From Candidatus Omnitrophota bacterium (GTDB lineage: Bacteria > Omnitrophota > Gorgyraeia > Zapsychrales > Zapsychraceae): 6,961 nucleotides of DNA. The translations under genes were made by a program, and so were the position numbers. Positions 1 through 6,348 of the stretch are shown here, piece by piece. The stretch's first letter is position 1, and every line of letters starts with the position of its first letter. The stretch covers positions 1-6,961 of the forward strand of contig JAGOSC010000090.1 in assembly GCA_018062515.1 (NCBI GenBank). The letters run 5' to 3'. The notes under the pieces were generated by a model. It was not told where the DNA came from, did no database searches, and saw only the letters and a list, made by a program, of their open reading frames with translations.

Positions 1-213
1 ATTACTAAATACGACAAAGATCTGAATGTCGTCAAAGAAGTTGAATTGAAGATGGATATGGAAGGTATGCAGAAGATGATGGAGAACATGAAAGGTATGT
101 GTCCTATGATGAGAAAAATGATGTCATCAGATGAATTAAAAACGGAAGAGTCTAAGGAATCAACGGCAGAAGAAAAAGCTGAACATGAAAGCCATCATCC
201 GGAAAATAAATAG
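1..213 (+). CDS. C-terminal part of a Met/His-rich small protein (5' end outside window)
   Basis: Frame 1 is open from the first base to TAG at 211-213, giving 70 residues; the start lies upstream of the window. The visible part begins with a charged stretch (KYDKDLNVVKEVELK). Residues 18-41 then form a Met-rich block: 11 of 24 residues are Met, with one Cys at 34 inside a GMCPMM motif. The tail is acidic and Lys/Glu-rich and ends with His at 62, 65 and 66. Met-x-Met clusters with Cys and His are typical soft-metal (Cu+/Ag+) ligands, and the gene sits 9 nt before a copper ATPase. A copper-binding or copper-delivery role is therefore inferred. I do not recognise a named family, and whether the protein is exported cannot be seen because the N terminus is missing. 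That this is a real coding region is fairly sure; the function is not. Confidence 0.72.
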   Translation: MTKYDKDLNVVKEVELKMDMEGMQKMMENMKGMCPMMRKMMSSDELKTEESKESTAEEKAEHESHHPENK

Positions 214-219
214 GGGGAG
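213..219 (+). promoter_or_regulatory. Ribosome binding site of the copper ATPase, tightly spaced
   Basis: The purine run GGGGGAG overlaps the last base of the upstream stop codon and lies only 3 nt before the ATG at 223. This spacing is shorter than usual. It still supports the 223 start, because the YHS domain begins right at the N terminus (DPICKM at residues 4-9) and leaves no room for a later start. The overlap with the upstream stop suggests the two genes are co-translated. Confidence 0.5.
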
Positions 220-222
220 TTC

Positions 223-2502
223 ATGGCTATTGATCCAATTTGCAAAATGGAAGTTCAGGAAGAGAAGGCCATTAAATTAGAATTTGGTGGCCAATCTTTT
301 TATTTTTGTAGTGAATACTGCAAGAAAACTTTTCTTGATAAGAAATCAAAAAAAATTGAACCAGTGAAAACAAAAACGGATGGAAAAACGATCTATACCT
401 GTCCCATGCATCCAGAGATACGGCAGGATCATCCCGGAGATTGTCCGAAATGCGGCATGCATTTGGAACCGCTTAGTCCGACGGGTGAAGACAGTGAAGA
501 TCAAAATGAAATTCATTCCCTATCACGGAAGTTTTGGATAGGGCTTGGACTTACCGTTCCTCTTGTCTTATTAGTCCTGGGCGAAATGATCCCAGCCATT
601 AATATTCAATCATTTATCCCTCACCGTTTTATTCCATTTATACAATTTATTTTAGCAACGCCAGTCGTTTTATGGGCGGGCGGAATGTTTTTTGTTAAAG
701 GCTTGAAATCTTTAATTAATAAAAGCCTTAATATGTTTACGTTGATTGCTCTCGGTGTCGGAGCGGCGTATGGTTACAGCACGATAGCAACGTTATTTCC
801 TCAGATTTTCCCGGAATCATTGAAAAAAATGGGAAAAACTGATCTTTATTTCGAAGCTGCGGCCGTTATTACTGTCTTGATTATTTTGGGACAATTGTTG
901 GAAGCTAAGGCTCGCAGCCAAACAGGTCAGGCGATCAAAGCACTTTTAGGATTAGCGGCAAAGAATGCGCATCGTATTCGTAATGGCGTTGAAGAAGATG
1001 TTCCGATTGATTCTATTCAAAAAGAAGATATGTTACGTGTCCGACCGGGAGAAAAAATTCCGCTTGATGGCATAATTACGGAAGGCAAAAGCGTTGTCGA
1101 TGAATCCATGATCTCCGGCGAGCCAATTCCTATTGAAAAAAATGTCGGTGACCGGGTCATTGGAGCGACGGTCAATCAAACAGGTTCATTTGTGATGAAG
1201 ACGGAAAAGATTGGTTCAGAGACATTATTATCGCAGATTGTGCATATGGTCGCCGATGCCCAACGCAGTCGCGCGCCCATTCAAAAATTGGCGGATAAGA
1301 TCTCCGGGTATTTTGTTCCGATTGTGGTCTTGGTTTCCGTCATCACATTTATCATTTGGGCGAATTGGGGGCCGGAGCCGAGATTAGCGTATGCCATTGT
1401 TAATGCGATTGCTGTTTTAATTATTGCCTGTCCGTGCGCATTAGGGTTAGCAACGCCGATGTCAATTATGGTTGGAGTTGGAAGGGGAGCTCAATCGGGA
1501 ATATTGATTAAAAATGCTGAAGCTATGGAGAAAGCAGAAAAGATAACTCATGTTCTTACAGATAAGACGGGGACATTAACTTTGGGAAAGCCAAAAGTAA
1601 CAACAGTTATTCCATCACAGGGAATAGATGAAAAATTATTGATCGAATTAGCGGCATCGCTTGAGCAAAGTAGTGAGCATCCGTTGGCGCGTGCCGTCGT
1701 CGATTATGCCAAAGATAAAAAGTATTCGCTTGCGTCCGTTGAAGGTTTTGAGTCGGTCACAGGTGCTGGGATTAAGGGGAAAGTGAATGGTAAGTTTGTG
1801 CTGTTAGGAAAAGAAAATTTTCTTAAAGAGTCCGGTGTCGTACTTGCGGATGACGTAAAACAAAAAGCCCAAGAGCTTCAGAACAAAGCTCAGACGGTGG
1901 TTTGGGTTGCTGTAGAAAATAAAATTGCCGGCATTTTGGCGATTTCCGATCCAATCAAAGAAACAACTCCAGCAGCCATTCAAGGCTTGCATGATATGGG
2001 ACTAAAAGTCATTATGCTGACGGGAGATAATAAATCAACCGCGCAAGCTATTGCAAAAGAATTAAAAATTGATGAATTTTATGCAGAATTAAAACCTCAG
2101 GATAAGCAGGAAATTATTAAGAAATTAAAAAGTGAAGGGGCTAAAGTTTTGATGGCTGGCGACGGGATTAACGACGCACCGGCTTTAGCCCAAGCGGAAG
2201 TCGGTGTTGCGATGGGAACGGGCACGGACGTTGCAATTGAAAGCGCCGGAATAACCTTAGTTAAAGGTGATCTAAACGGTATTGTGAAAGCCTTGCGTTT
2301 AAGTCGAGCCGTCATGAAGAATATCCGGCAAAATTTATTTTTTGCTTTTATTTATAATATTTTAGGTGTTCCTCTAGCGGCGGGAATTCTGTATCCATTT
2401 TTCGGAATATTATTGAGCCCGATTATCGCTGGCGCAGCGATGGCGTTCAGTTCAGTAAATGTTGTTGGGAATTCGTTAAGACTGAGGACTTTTAAACTTT
2501 AG
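223..2502 (+). CDS. copA: Copper-translocating P-type ATPase (P1B-1) with YHS and heavy-metal-binding domains
   Basis: Inner-membrane pump that uses ATP to export Cu+ (possibly Ag+) from the cytoplasm. Residues 1-40 are a YHS domain with Cys7, Cys29 and Cys33. Residues 58-83 are a heavy-metal-binding domain (YTCPMHPEI, then CPKCGMH; Cys60, His63, Cys74, Cys77). Together they replace the common N-terminal HMA domain. About eight membrane segments are visible, near 104-122, 137-157, 171-191, 208-225, 362-381, 388-412, 704-724 and 727-748. Motifs in order are SGEP (298-301, actuator), the metal-site CPC (403-405), DKTGT with phosphorylated Asp447, the HP dipeptide (486-487, nucleotide domain), TGDN (600-603) and GDGIND (646-651). 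YN (711-712) and MxxSS (740-744) in the last two helices, together with CPC, mark the Cu+ subclass. The length of 759 aa is normal and no key residue is missing. It follows the Met-rich gene by 9 nt, probably in one operon. Silver rather than copper specificity cannot be excluded. Confidence 0.95.
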   Translation: MAIDPICKMEVQEEKAIKLEFGGQSFYFCSEYCKKTFLDKKSKKIEPVKTKTDGKTIYTCPMHPEIRQDHPGDCPKCGMHLEPLSPTGEDSEDQNEIHSLSRKFWIGLGLTVPLVLLVLGEMIPAINIQSFIPHRFIPFIQFILATPVVLWAGGMFFVKGLKSLINKSLNMFTLIALGVGAAYGYSTIATLFPQIFPESLKKMGKTDLYFEAAAVITVLIILGQLLEAKARSQTGQAIKALLGLAAKNAHRIRNGVEEDVPIDSIQKEDMLRVRPGEKIPLDGIITEGKSVVDESMISGEPIPIEKNVGDRVIGATVNQTGSFVMKTEKIGSETLLSQIVHMVADAQRSRAPIQKLADKISGYFVPIVVLVSVITFIIWANWGPEPRLAYAIVNAIAVLIIACPCALGLATPMSIMVGVGRGAQSGILIKNAEAMEKAEKITHVLTDKTGTLTLGKPKVTTVIPSQGIDEKLLIELAASLEQSSEHPLARAVVDYAKDKKYSLASVEGFESVTGAGIKGKVNGKFVLLGKENFLKESGVVLADDVKQKAQELQNKAQTVVWVAVENKIAGILAISDPIKETTPAAIQGLHDMGLKVIMLTGDNKSTAQAIAKELKIDEFYAELKPQDKQEIIKKLKSEGAKVLMAGDGINDAPALAQAEVGVAMGTGTDVAIESAGITLVKGDLNGIVKALRLSRAVMKNIRQNLFFAFIYNILGVPLAAGILYPFFGILLSPIIAGAAMAFSSVNVVGNSLRLRTFKL

Positions 2503-2711
2503 AGATTTTTAAATGGATGTACTAAGTCAATACGGAGCACAGTGGCGTGGGTGGCTGTTTTTCCCTATGGCCAAGTCGGAAGTACTGTGATATTTGATGA
2601 CGTTGGGACTGCAGATACAGTTGGTTCTTGAGTATTGTTCGACTAGTAAAATGCCGGTAAGTTTATAATTTAATGCTGACATGAAAATGCGTAATATCCC
2701 AAAAGTCCGAT
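2503..2711. other. Intergenic region between the copper ATPase and the umuD promoter
   Basis: No gene is supported here. The only structure I see is a 6-bp inverted repeat, CACAGT at 2538-2543 with ACTGTG at 2584-2589, separated by 40 nt. It has no T tract and is weak as a terminator. No convincing intrinsic terminator follows the ATPase stop, so read-through into the umuD operon cannot be excluded. Confidence 0.4.
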
Positions 2712-2712
2712 C

Positions 2713-2758
2713 AATTTAAATTATTTACATACATACATATGTGTGGTATATATGATGC
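2713..2758 (+). promoter_or_regulatory. Promoter of the umuD operon, with an operator-like palindrome
   Basis: TTTACA (2724-2729) is a good -35 hexamer. TATATA (2747-2752) is a good -10 hexamer at exactly 17 bp spacing. The AT-only palindrome AATTTAAATT (2713-2722) lies just upstream and could act as an UP element. The spacer holds CATACATATGTGTG (2732-2745), a 14-bp palindrome with one mismatched pair and the perfect core ACATATGT. That is where a LexA-type repressor would block RNA polymerase. No E. coli-type CTGT-N8-ACAG box is present. The expected start of transcription, about 7 nt after the -10, falls at or next to the umuD ATG (2759), and no Shine-Dalgarno sequence precedes it, so the message may be leaderless. 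The promoter is read directly from sequence; repression by LexA is inferred. Confidence 0.68.
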
Positions 2759-3181
2759 ATGAACCTAAACATTTACAGATATACTAAGAAAGTTGAGCAA
2801 AAGTTCCCGCTTTATCTTTCCCAGGTGCCCGCCGGCTTCCCGTCCCCAGCCGATGATTACATTGAAAAATCTTTAGACTTAAATGAGTATCTTATTAATC
2901 ATCCAGAATCGACATTTTTCGTGCGTGTAAAGGGTGATTCTATGATTAATGCAGGTATTCAGAACGGCAGCGTACTAATTGTTGATCGTTCCCTTGAAGC
3001 GATCAATAACAAAATTGTCGTGGCTATCTTAAACGGTGAGTTTACTGTTAAGCGAATAAAAAAATATAATGGAAGTATATCTCTTGTACCGGAAAATCCA
3101 AACTATTCACCGATTGAAGTTACAAACAACATGGATTTCGAAGTGTGGGGGGTGGTTGTCCATGTCATTCACAGCGTGTGA
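2759..3181 (+). CDS. umuD: UmuD, self-cleaving subunit of DNA polymerase V
   Basis: Peptidase S24 family protein. RecA filaments on single-stranded DNA trigger its self-cleavage to UmuD', which joins UmuC to form the error-prone polymerase V. The 140-aa length matches the family (E. coli 139). The cleavage site is Ala25-Gly26 in VPAGFPSPADDY, where E. coli has Cys24-Gly25. The catalytic serine is Ser61 (VKGDSM, 57-62) and the catalytic lysine is Lys98 (FTVKRI), one residue offset from E. coli Ser60/Lys97. NPNY (113-116) and the EVWGVV strand (128-133) near the C terminus are also typical. There is no N-terminal DNA-binding domain, so this is UmuD and not LexA. The 2759 ATG is the first in-frame Met and gives the standard N-terminal arm. 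It has no Shine-Dalgarno sequence, consistent with a leaderless transcript. It is the first gene of the operon and overlaps umuC by 20 nt. Confidence 0.96.
   Translation: MNLNIYRYTKKVEQKFPLYLSQVPAGFPSPADDYIEKSLDLNEYLINHPESTFFVRVKGDSMINAGIQNGSVLIVDRSLEAINNKIVVAILNGEFTVKRIKKYNGSISLVPENPNYSPIEVTNNMDFEVWGVVVHVIHSV
3147..3155 (+). promoter_or_regulatory. Ribosome binding site that fixes the umuC start
   Basis: GGGGGGTGG, inside the end of umuD, lies 6 nt before the ATG at 3162 and resembles the anti-16S consensus (GG-GGTG core). It favours this start over the upstream in-frame ATG at 3069, which would add 31 residues unlike any UmuC N terminus. Confidence 0.6.
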
Positions 3182-4436
3182 AGGCGATCTTTACGCCCTG
3201 GTAGACTGCAATAATTTTTATGCCTCATGTGAGCGCCTCTTTAATCCTTCTTTAAAAAATGTTCCCGTTATAGTCTTATCTAATAATGATGGTTGTGTGG
3301 TCGCTCGTTCTGAAGAAGCAAAAGAAATTGGTATTGAAATGGGAGTTCCGCTTTTTGAAATTCAGGATTTAGTTAAAAAGAACAATGTTCGGGCTTTTTC
3401 TTCTAACTATGTTCTTTATGGTGATATGTCATCGAGGGTGATGAATGTTTTAAGAGAATTTACACCAAACTTGGAAGTGTATTCTATTGACGAAGCATTT
3501 TTGCTTCTTAGGGGTTTTTCTAACTTTAACATGGAAGATTATGCGCGTAAAATTAAAGAGACTGTTTATCGTCGGGTAGGACTGCCTGTTTCTGTGGGGA
3601 TTGGAAAAACAAAGACATTAGCAAAGATAGCCAATTATTTATCTAAGCGTGTATTTAAAACGGGCGTGTTTTGTCTTCTCGATAACACTGATGATTATCT
3701 AAAAAAAATTCCAGTAGAAAAAATTTGGGGCATTGGTCGACAACGTCAGAAATGGCTTAATAATCAAAGTGTTTATACTACGTTTGACTTAAAAAATATG
3801 CCCGATGGACAAGTGAGAAAAAAAATGACGGTTACTGGGTTAAGAACCGTTTGGGAATTGAGGGGGATTTCCTGCCTTTCAATGGAAGAAGTTATTCCAG
3901 ATAAAAAGGCGGTTTCTTGCTCAAGGATGTTTGGTTATTTAGTTGAAGATTTAAATCAGCTGGAAGAAGCCGCGTCTGCGTATGTTGCTCGTGCGTGCGT
4001 GAAATTACGTAGGCAGAATTTATTAGCGGGATACTTGCATGTGATTATTGAAACTAACCGATTTAAAGGGGATTATTACAACAATTCGCTTGGAATGTAC
4101 ATAACACCACCGTCGGCATATACACCGCTGTTGAGCCATTACACTCGGCTTCTGTTGAAAGAAATTTTTAAGAAAGGATATAAATATAACCGGGTGGGTG
4201 TTGTCTTAACTGATTTGAGTTCAGAGCGACAAGCACAAGAATATTTCATTGATCCATATTATTTAGGCACACGATATCAAAAATTAATGTACACAATCGA
4301 CAGCTATAATTCTTCCGTAAATTGTGGTAAAATCCAGCTTGCTTCAGAAGGATTAGGACAGCCGTGGCATATGAAACAGACGAGAAAATCTAAACGTTTT
4401 ACAACGAATTGGAAAGAATTATTGGAAATAAATTGA
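3162..4436 (+). CDS. umuC: UmuC, Y-family translesion DNA polymerase (catalytic subunit of Pol V)
   Basis: Copies past damaged template bases, with UmuD'2 as partner. From the ATG at 3162 the protein is 424 aa, close to E. coli UmuC (422). The palm starts with LVDCNNFYASCERLF (13-27), where Asp15 is a metal ligand and Tyr20 the likely steric gate. The second catalytic pair is Asp110-Glu111 in YSIDEAF. VSVGIGKTKTLAK (144-156) is the conserved palm/fingers segment. WGIGRQ (189-194) is the helix-hairpin-helix region of the thumb, followed by the little-finger domain. The C-terminal tail (about 375-420, with WHMKQ and RFTTNWKELL) matches the DUF4113 region typical of UmuC. The beta-clamp motif seems degenerate: RQAQEYF at 356-362 instead of a clean QLxLF. 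The start overlaps umuD by 20 nt in another frame, so the two are translationally coupled. The stop is 1 nt before the next ATG. Confidence 0.95.
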   Translation: MSFTACEGDLYALVDCNNFYASCERLFNPSLKNVPVIVLSNNDGCVVARSEEAKEIGIEMGVPLFEIQDLVKKNNVRAFSSNYVLYGDMSSRVMNVLREFTPNLEVYSIDEAFLLLRGFSNFNMEDYARKIKETVYRRVGLPVSVGIGKTKTLAKIANYLSKRVFKTGVFCLLDNTDDYLKKIPVEKIWGIGRQRQKWLNNQSVYTTFDLKNMPDGQVRKKMTVTGLRTVWELRGISCLSMEEVIPDKKAVSCSRMFGYLVEDLNQLEEAASAYVARACVKLRRQNLLAGYLHVIIETNRFKGDYYNNSLGMYITPPSAYTPLLSHYTRLLLKEIFKKGYKYNRVGVVLTDLSSERQAQEYFIDPYYLGTRYQKLMYTIDSYNSSVNCGKIQLASEGLGQPWHMKQTRKSKRFTTNWKELLEIN

Positions 4437-4437
4437 A

Positions 4438-5478
4438 ATGGGAACAAAGAGACTTTTTATTGTTGGGGCAGGTTCGTCTATTGATTTTGATTTTCCACTT
4501 GGTATTGACCTTATGGAAAGCATATATATGAAATGGAAAAGTCCAAATGACGATATGAGGGGCTTGCTTGGAACAATTTGTAGACTTTTTAATTTATCGC
4601 TTGGTGAAGCATCTTATGATTTGGCGATTAATAATTATGCCGACAAACTATATTATTCTGCAGCAACTTCGATCGATAATTTCTTAAGCCGAGCTGACCG
4701 TGAAATATTAGAAAAATTTGGAAAAGCCACAATATTGACGGAAATATTAGGCAATGAACAAAAAGCCTCGACGAAAACCAAAAATGAATTGTTTAAATTT
4801 AGAGAAAATTGGTTGAGAGAGTTGTTTGCAAGGTTTTTCCGGGATCACAAAACTGTGAAGGAATTAAAGGATGATTTAACTAATAATACTCTTGAATTTA
4901 TTATCTTTAATTATGACCGTTGTATTGAACACTTTTTATTTACTGCAATAAAAAATTATTACTCCATTCGCAATGCAGAGGAAGTGTATGAAATTCTTAA
5001 CTGCATTAGATTTCACCATATCTATGGTAGTATCAGTAAAATGGAATGGGAGATTGACAAAGAAACTAAAGACCTCGAAGAGAAGGGACTCCCGGACAAC
5101 AGGCTTAAGGCGCACAAGACATTTGTTGAATTTGGGAAACATTTGAAATACGATGATGATACACCATACTATGAAACTATAGTAAGCTTGCTCCCAAATA
5201 TTAAAGTAATCGGCGAGGAAACTGCTGAAACTGATTATGGAAAGTTAATTAAAGACGCTGATATTGTTTGCATTTTAGGTTATGGATTCCTCAGAGAGAA
5301 TAATGAATTACTTAAGTTGTCGGATATAAAAAAAGCTTCGCGAACAAAGGGAAAATTTCATATATCGACTTATAAATTAAACAAATATAAAATTAAATAT
5401 ATTAATGACGTGTTTGGTGTAGCAGGCGAAAGTCACGATGATAACATATATGACTTCATGCGACACAATATTTTTTGA
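4438..5478 (+). CDS. SIR2-like (sirtuin-fold) NAD-binding protein inside the SOS operon
   Basis: A 346-aa protein with the sequence pattern of the divergent prokaryotic SIR2-like family (SIR2_2 type). The N-terminal Rossmann motif FIVGAGSSIDFDFPLG (7-22) would bind NAD. SIDNFLSR (78-85) matches the siDefL element. FIIFNYDRCIEHFL (154-167) carries the Asn158/Asp160 pair seen at the sirtuin active site. FHHIYGS (192-198) supplies a candidate catalytic His (His193 or His194). IKVIGEE (255-261) and ADIVCILGYGFLRENNELL (274-292) are the C-terminal Rossmann strand and Asn-rich motif of this family. No membrane segment or fused effector domain is visible; about 85-150 is a charged, probably helical insert. 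Related domains in phage-defence proteins hydrolyse NAD+, while classical sirtuins deacylate lysines; which applies is unknown. The ATG is 1 nt after the umuC stop, with GGAAA at 4424-4428, and its stop is 1 nt before the SRAP start, so it is a true operon member. Fold assignment fairly sure; function inferred. Confidence 0.78.
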   Translation: MGTKRLFIVGAGSSIDFDFPLGIDLMESIYMKWKSPNDDMRGLLGTICRLFNLSLGEASYDLAINNYADKLYYSAATSIDNFLSRADREILEKFGKATILTEILGNEQKASTKTKNELFKFRENWLRELFARFFRDHKTVKELKDDLTNNTLEFIIFNYDRCIEHFLFTAIKNYYSIRNAEEVYEILNCIRFHHIYGSISKMEWEIDKETKDLEEKGLPDNRLKAHKTFVEFGKHLKYDDDTPYYETIVSLLPNIKVIGEETAETDYGKLIKDADIVCILGYGFLRENNELLKLSDIKKASRTKGKFHISTYKLNKYKIKYINDVFGVAGESHDDNIYDFMRHNIF

Positions 5479-5479
5479 T

Positions 5480-6130
5480 ATGTGTGGACGATACGGATAC
5501 ACAAATAAAGATAAAGAAGGAATAAAGAAGTTATTTCGTTTAAAGAAGATTGATTTTGACCTTGTTCCTCGGTATAACATCATCCCCGGTCAAAATATAC
5601 CTGTCATTTTGAATGAATCTCAACAAGAATTGACGCAAGCTAAATGGGGGTTAGTTCCATTCTGGGCAAAGGATGAGAAGATTGGTTATAAAATGATCAA
5701 TGCTCGAGCGGAAACCATCTTCGAAAAACCATCCTTCCGTAATGCAATAAAGAAGAAACGCTGTTTGATTCTTGCAGATTATTTCTTTGAGTGGAAAAGA
5801 ACTGAAAAACAGAAACAGCCTTTTTGTATTAAACTCAAGTCACATGAAACATTCGCTTTCGCAGGGATATGGGAGACATGGCAGGATAAATTGATTTCCT
5901 GTTCTATAATAACGACTGCACCTAATAAGTTAATGGAAAAAATCCATGATCGGATGCCGGTTATTTTACCTAAAGACAAAGAAGAAGAATGGCTAAATGA
6001 AACCGATATGGAAACAGTTAAAAAACTTCTAACATCTTATAAAGCTACTGAAATGGAAACCTACGAAGTATCTACTCTGGTCAATTCCCCCTCAAATAAC
6101 TCCCCTGAAATCCTCACTCCAGTACAATAA
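5480..6130 (+). CDS. yedK: SRAP/YedK-type abasic-site DNA-protein crosslink protein
   Basis: A member of the SOS-response-associated peptidase family (YedK, human HMCES). It binds abasic sites in single-stranded DNA through a thiazolidine crosslink formed by its N-terminal Cys. From the ATG at 5480 the protein is 216 aa, close to YedK (222). It begins MCGRYG, with catalytic Cys2 exposed after Met removal. The other active-site residues are present: Asn74 in INARAE (73-78), Glu104 in YFFEW (101-105) and His156 in IHDRMPVIL (155-163). WGLVPFWAKD (56-65) is the usual DNA-binding strand region. An in-frame ATG at 5438 is rejected because it would add 14 residues before Cys2. There is no Shine-Dalgarno sequence; the start is 1 nt after the SIR2-like stop (TGATATG), so translation probably depends on re-initiation. 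It is the last gene of the umuDC operon, a context known for this family. Confidence 0.95.
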   Translation: MCGRYGYTNKDKEGIKKLFRLKKIDFDLVPRYNIIPGQNIPVILNESQQELTQAKWGLVPFWAKDEKIGYKMINARAETIFEKPSFRNAIKKKRCLILADYFFEWKRTEKQKQPFCIKLKSHETFAFAGIWETWQDKLISCSIITTAPNKLMEKIHDRMPVILPKDKEEEWLNETDMETVKKLLTSYKATEMETYEVSTLVNSPSNNSPEILTPVQ

Positions 6131-6165
6131 ATCCGGTTAAAAAGCGCTGTAAAAAATTACAAAAT

Positions 6166-6205
6166 AGTTACAAATGGCGCAACGAAGTGTAACTGGTTTG
6201 TAACT
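6166..6205. repeat. 9-bp inverted repeat after the operon, with an alternative middle arm
   Basis: AGTTACAAA (6166-6174) and TTTGTAACT (6197-6205) are perfect reverse complements with a 22-nt loop, followed by TTTT at 6205-6208. A second right-hand arm, TGTAACT (6188-6194), can also pair with AGTTACA at 6166-6172, so two hairpins compete. A related ATTACAAA lies at 6157-6164. It could be a weak terminator for the operon or a binding site for a dimeric protein. The stem is AT-rich, so the terminator reading is uncertain. Confidence 0.45.
6184..6203 (+). repeat. Left copy of an imperfect direct repeat flanking the branched element
   Basis: The 10-bp core TGGTTTGTAA (6194-6203) recurs exactly at 6463-6472, and the preceding bases (GAAGTGT here, GAGTGTG there) are also similar if one-base gaps are allowed. 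The pair brackets the palindromic element at 269-bp offset. It overlaps the right arm of the 6166-6205 inverted repeat. Confidence 0.4.
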
Positions 6206-6213
6206 TTTGAGTC

Positions 6214-6348
6214 TCCTAAGTCTCCCGATTACATGGGGTTTAGTATCGCGATGCGATACTAATTGCCCAAGACCACTCTCCCTCTACCATGATATGGGCG
6301 AGGGACAGTGGTCTTGGCCAAGCCCCGCATTGATCGGGAGACTTAGGA
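6214..6348. repeat. Large branched palindromic element (MITE-like repeat, structured RNA or terminator)
   Basis: Most of this 135-bp stretch base-pairs with itself. The outer stem is a perfect 16-bp inverted repeat (6214-6229 with 6333-6348; TCCTAAGTCTCCCGAT on the left). After a small internal loop, GGGGTTT (6235-6241) pairs with AAGCCCC (6320-6326), with one G-T wobble. Inside are two arms. Arm A is AGTATCGC (6242-6249) with GCGATACT (6253-6260), loop GAT. Arm B is CCAAGACCACT (6267-6277) with AGTGGTCTTGG (6307-6317), a C-C mismatch, TCCCTC (6279-6284) with GAGGGA (6300-6305), a 2x2 loop, then CCAT (6287-6290) with ATGG (6294-6297), loop GAT. Both arms end in the same triloop. It lies between convergent genes. 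ATTTTAATT follows the right arm, a short T tract in the plus direction only. No transposase, tRNA or known RNA family is recognised. The structure is certain; its role is open. Confidence 0.85.

Noticed and set aside
1804..2315. Two minus-strand ORFs inside the copper ATPase
   Set aside because: Both lie opposite conserved ATPase motifs and have no ribosome binding site or recognisable family.
2513..2590. 25-codon ORF after the copper ATPase
   Set aside because: Too short, no ribosome binding site, and no recognisable family or context.
2585..2640. E. coli-type LexA box upstream of umuD
   Set aside because: CTGT at 2585 and ACAG near 2616-2620 occur, but not at the 8-bp spacing of a SOS box, and they lie over 100 bp upstream of the promoter.
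3069..3161. N-terminal extension of umuC from an in-frame ATG at 3069
   Set aside because: It lies inside umuD, adds 31 residues unlike any UmuC and has no good ribosome binding site. The ATG at 3162 gives the normal length and has a good Shine-Dalgarno sequence.
5438..5479. Earlier start for the SRAP gene
   Set aside because: SRAP proteins need Cys directly after the initiator Met. The ATG at 5480 gives MCGR, while the earlier start would bury Cys2.
6214..6348. Integron attC site or tRNA for the branched element
   Set aside because: There are no RYYYAAC/GTTRRRY core sites at the ends and no integrase in view. The length and loops do not match a tRNA, and no T-loop (GTTCRA) or CCA is present.
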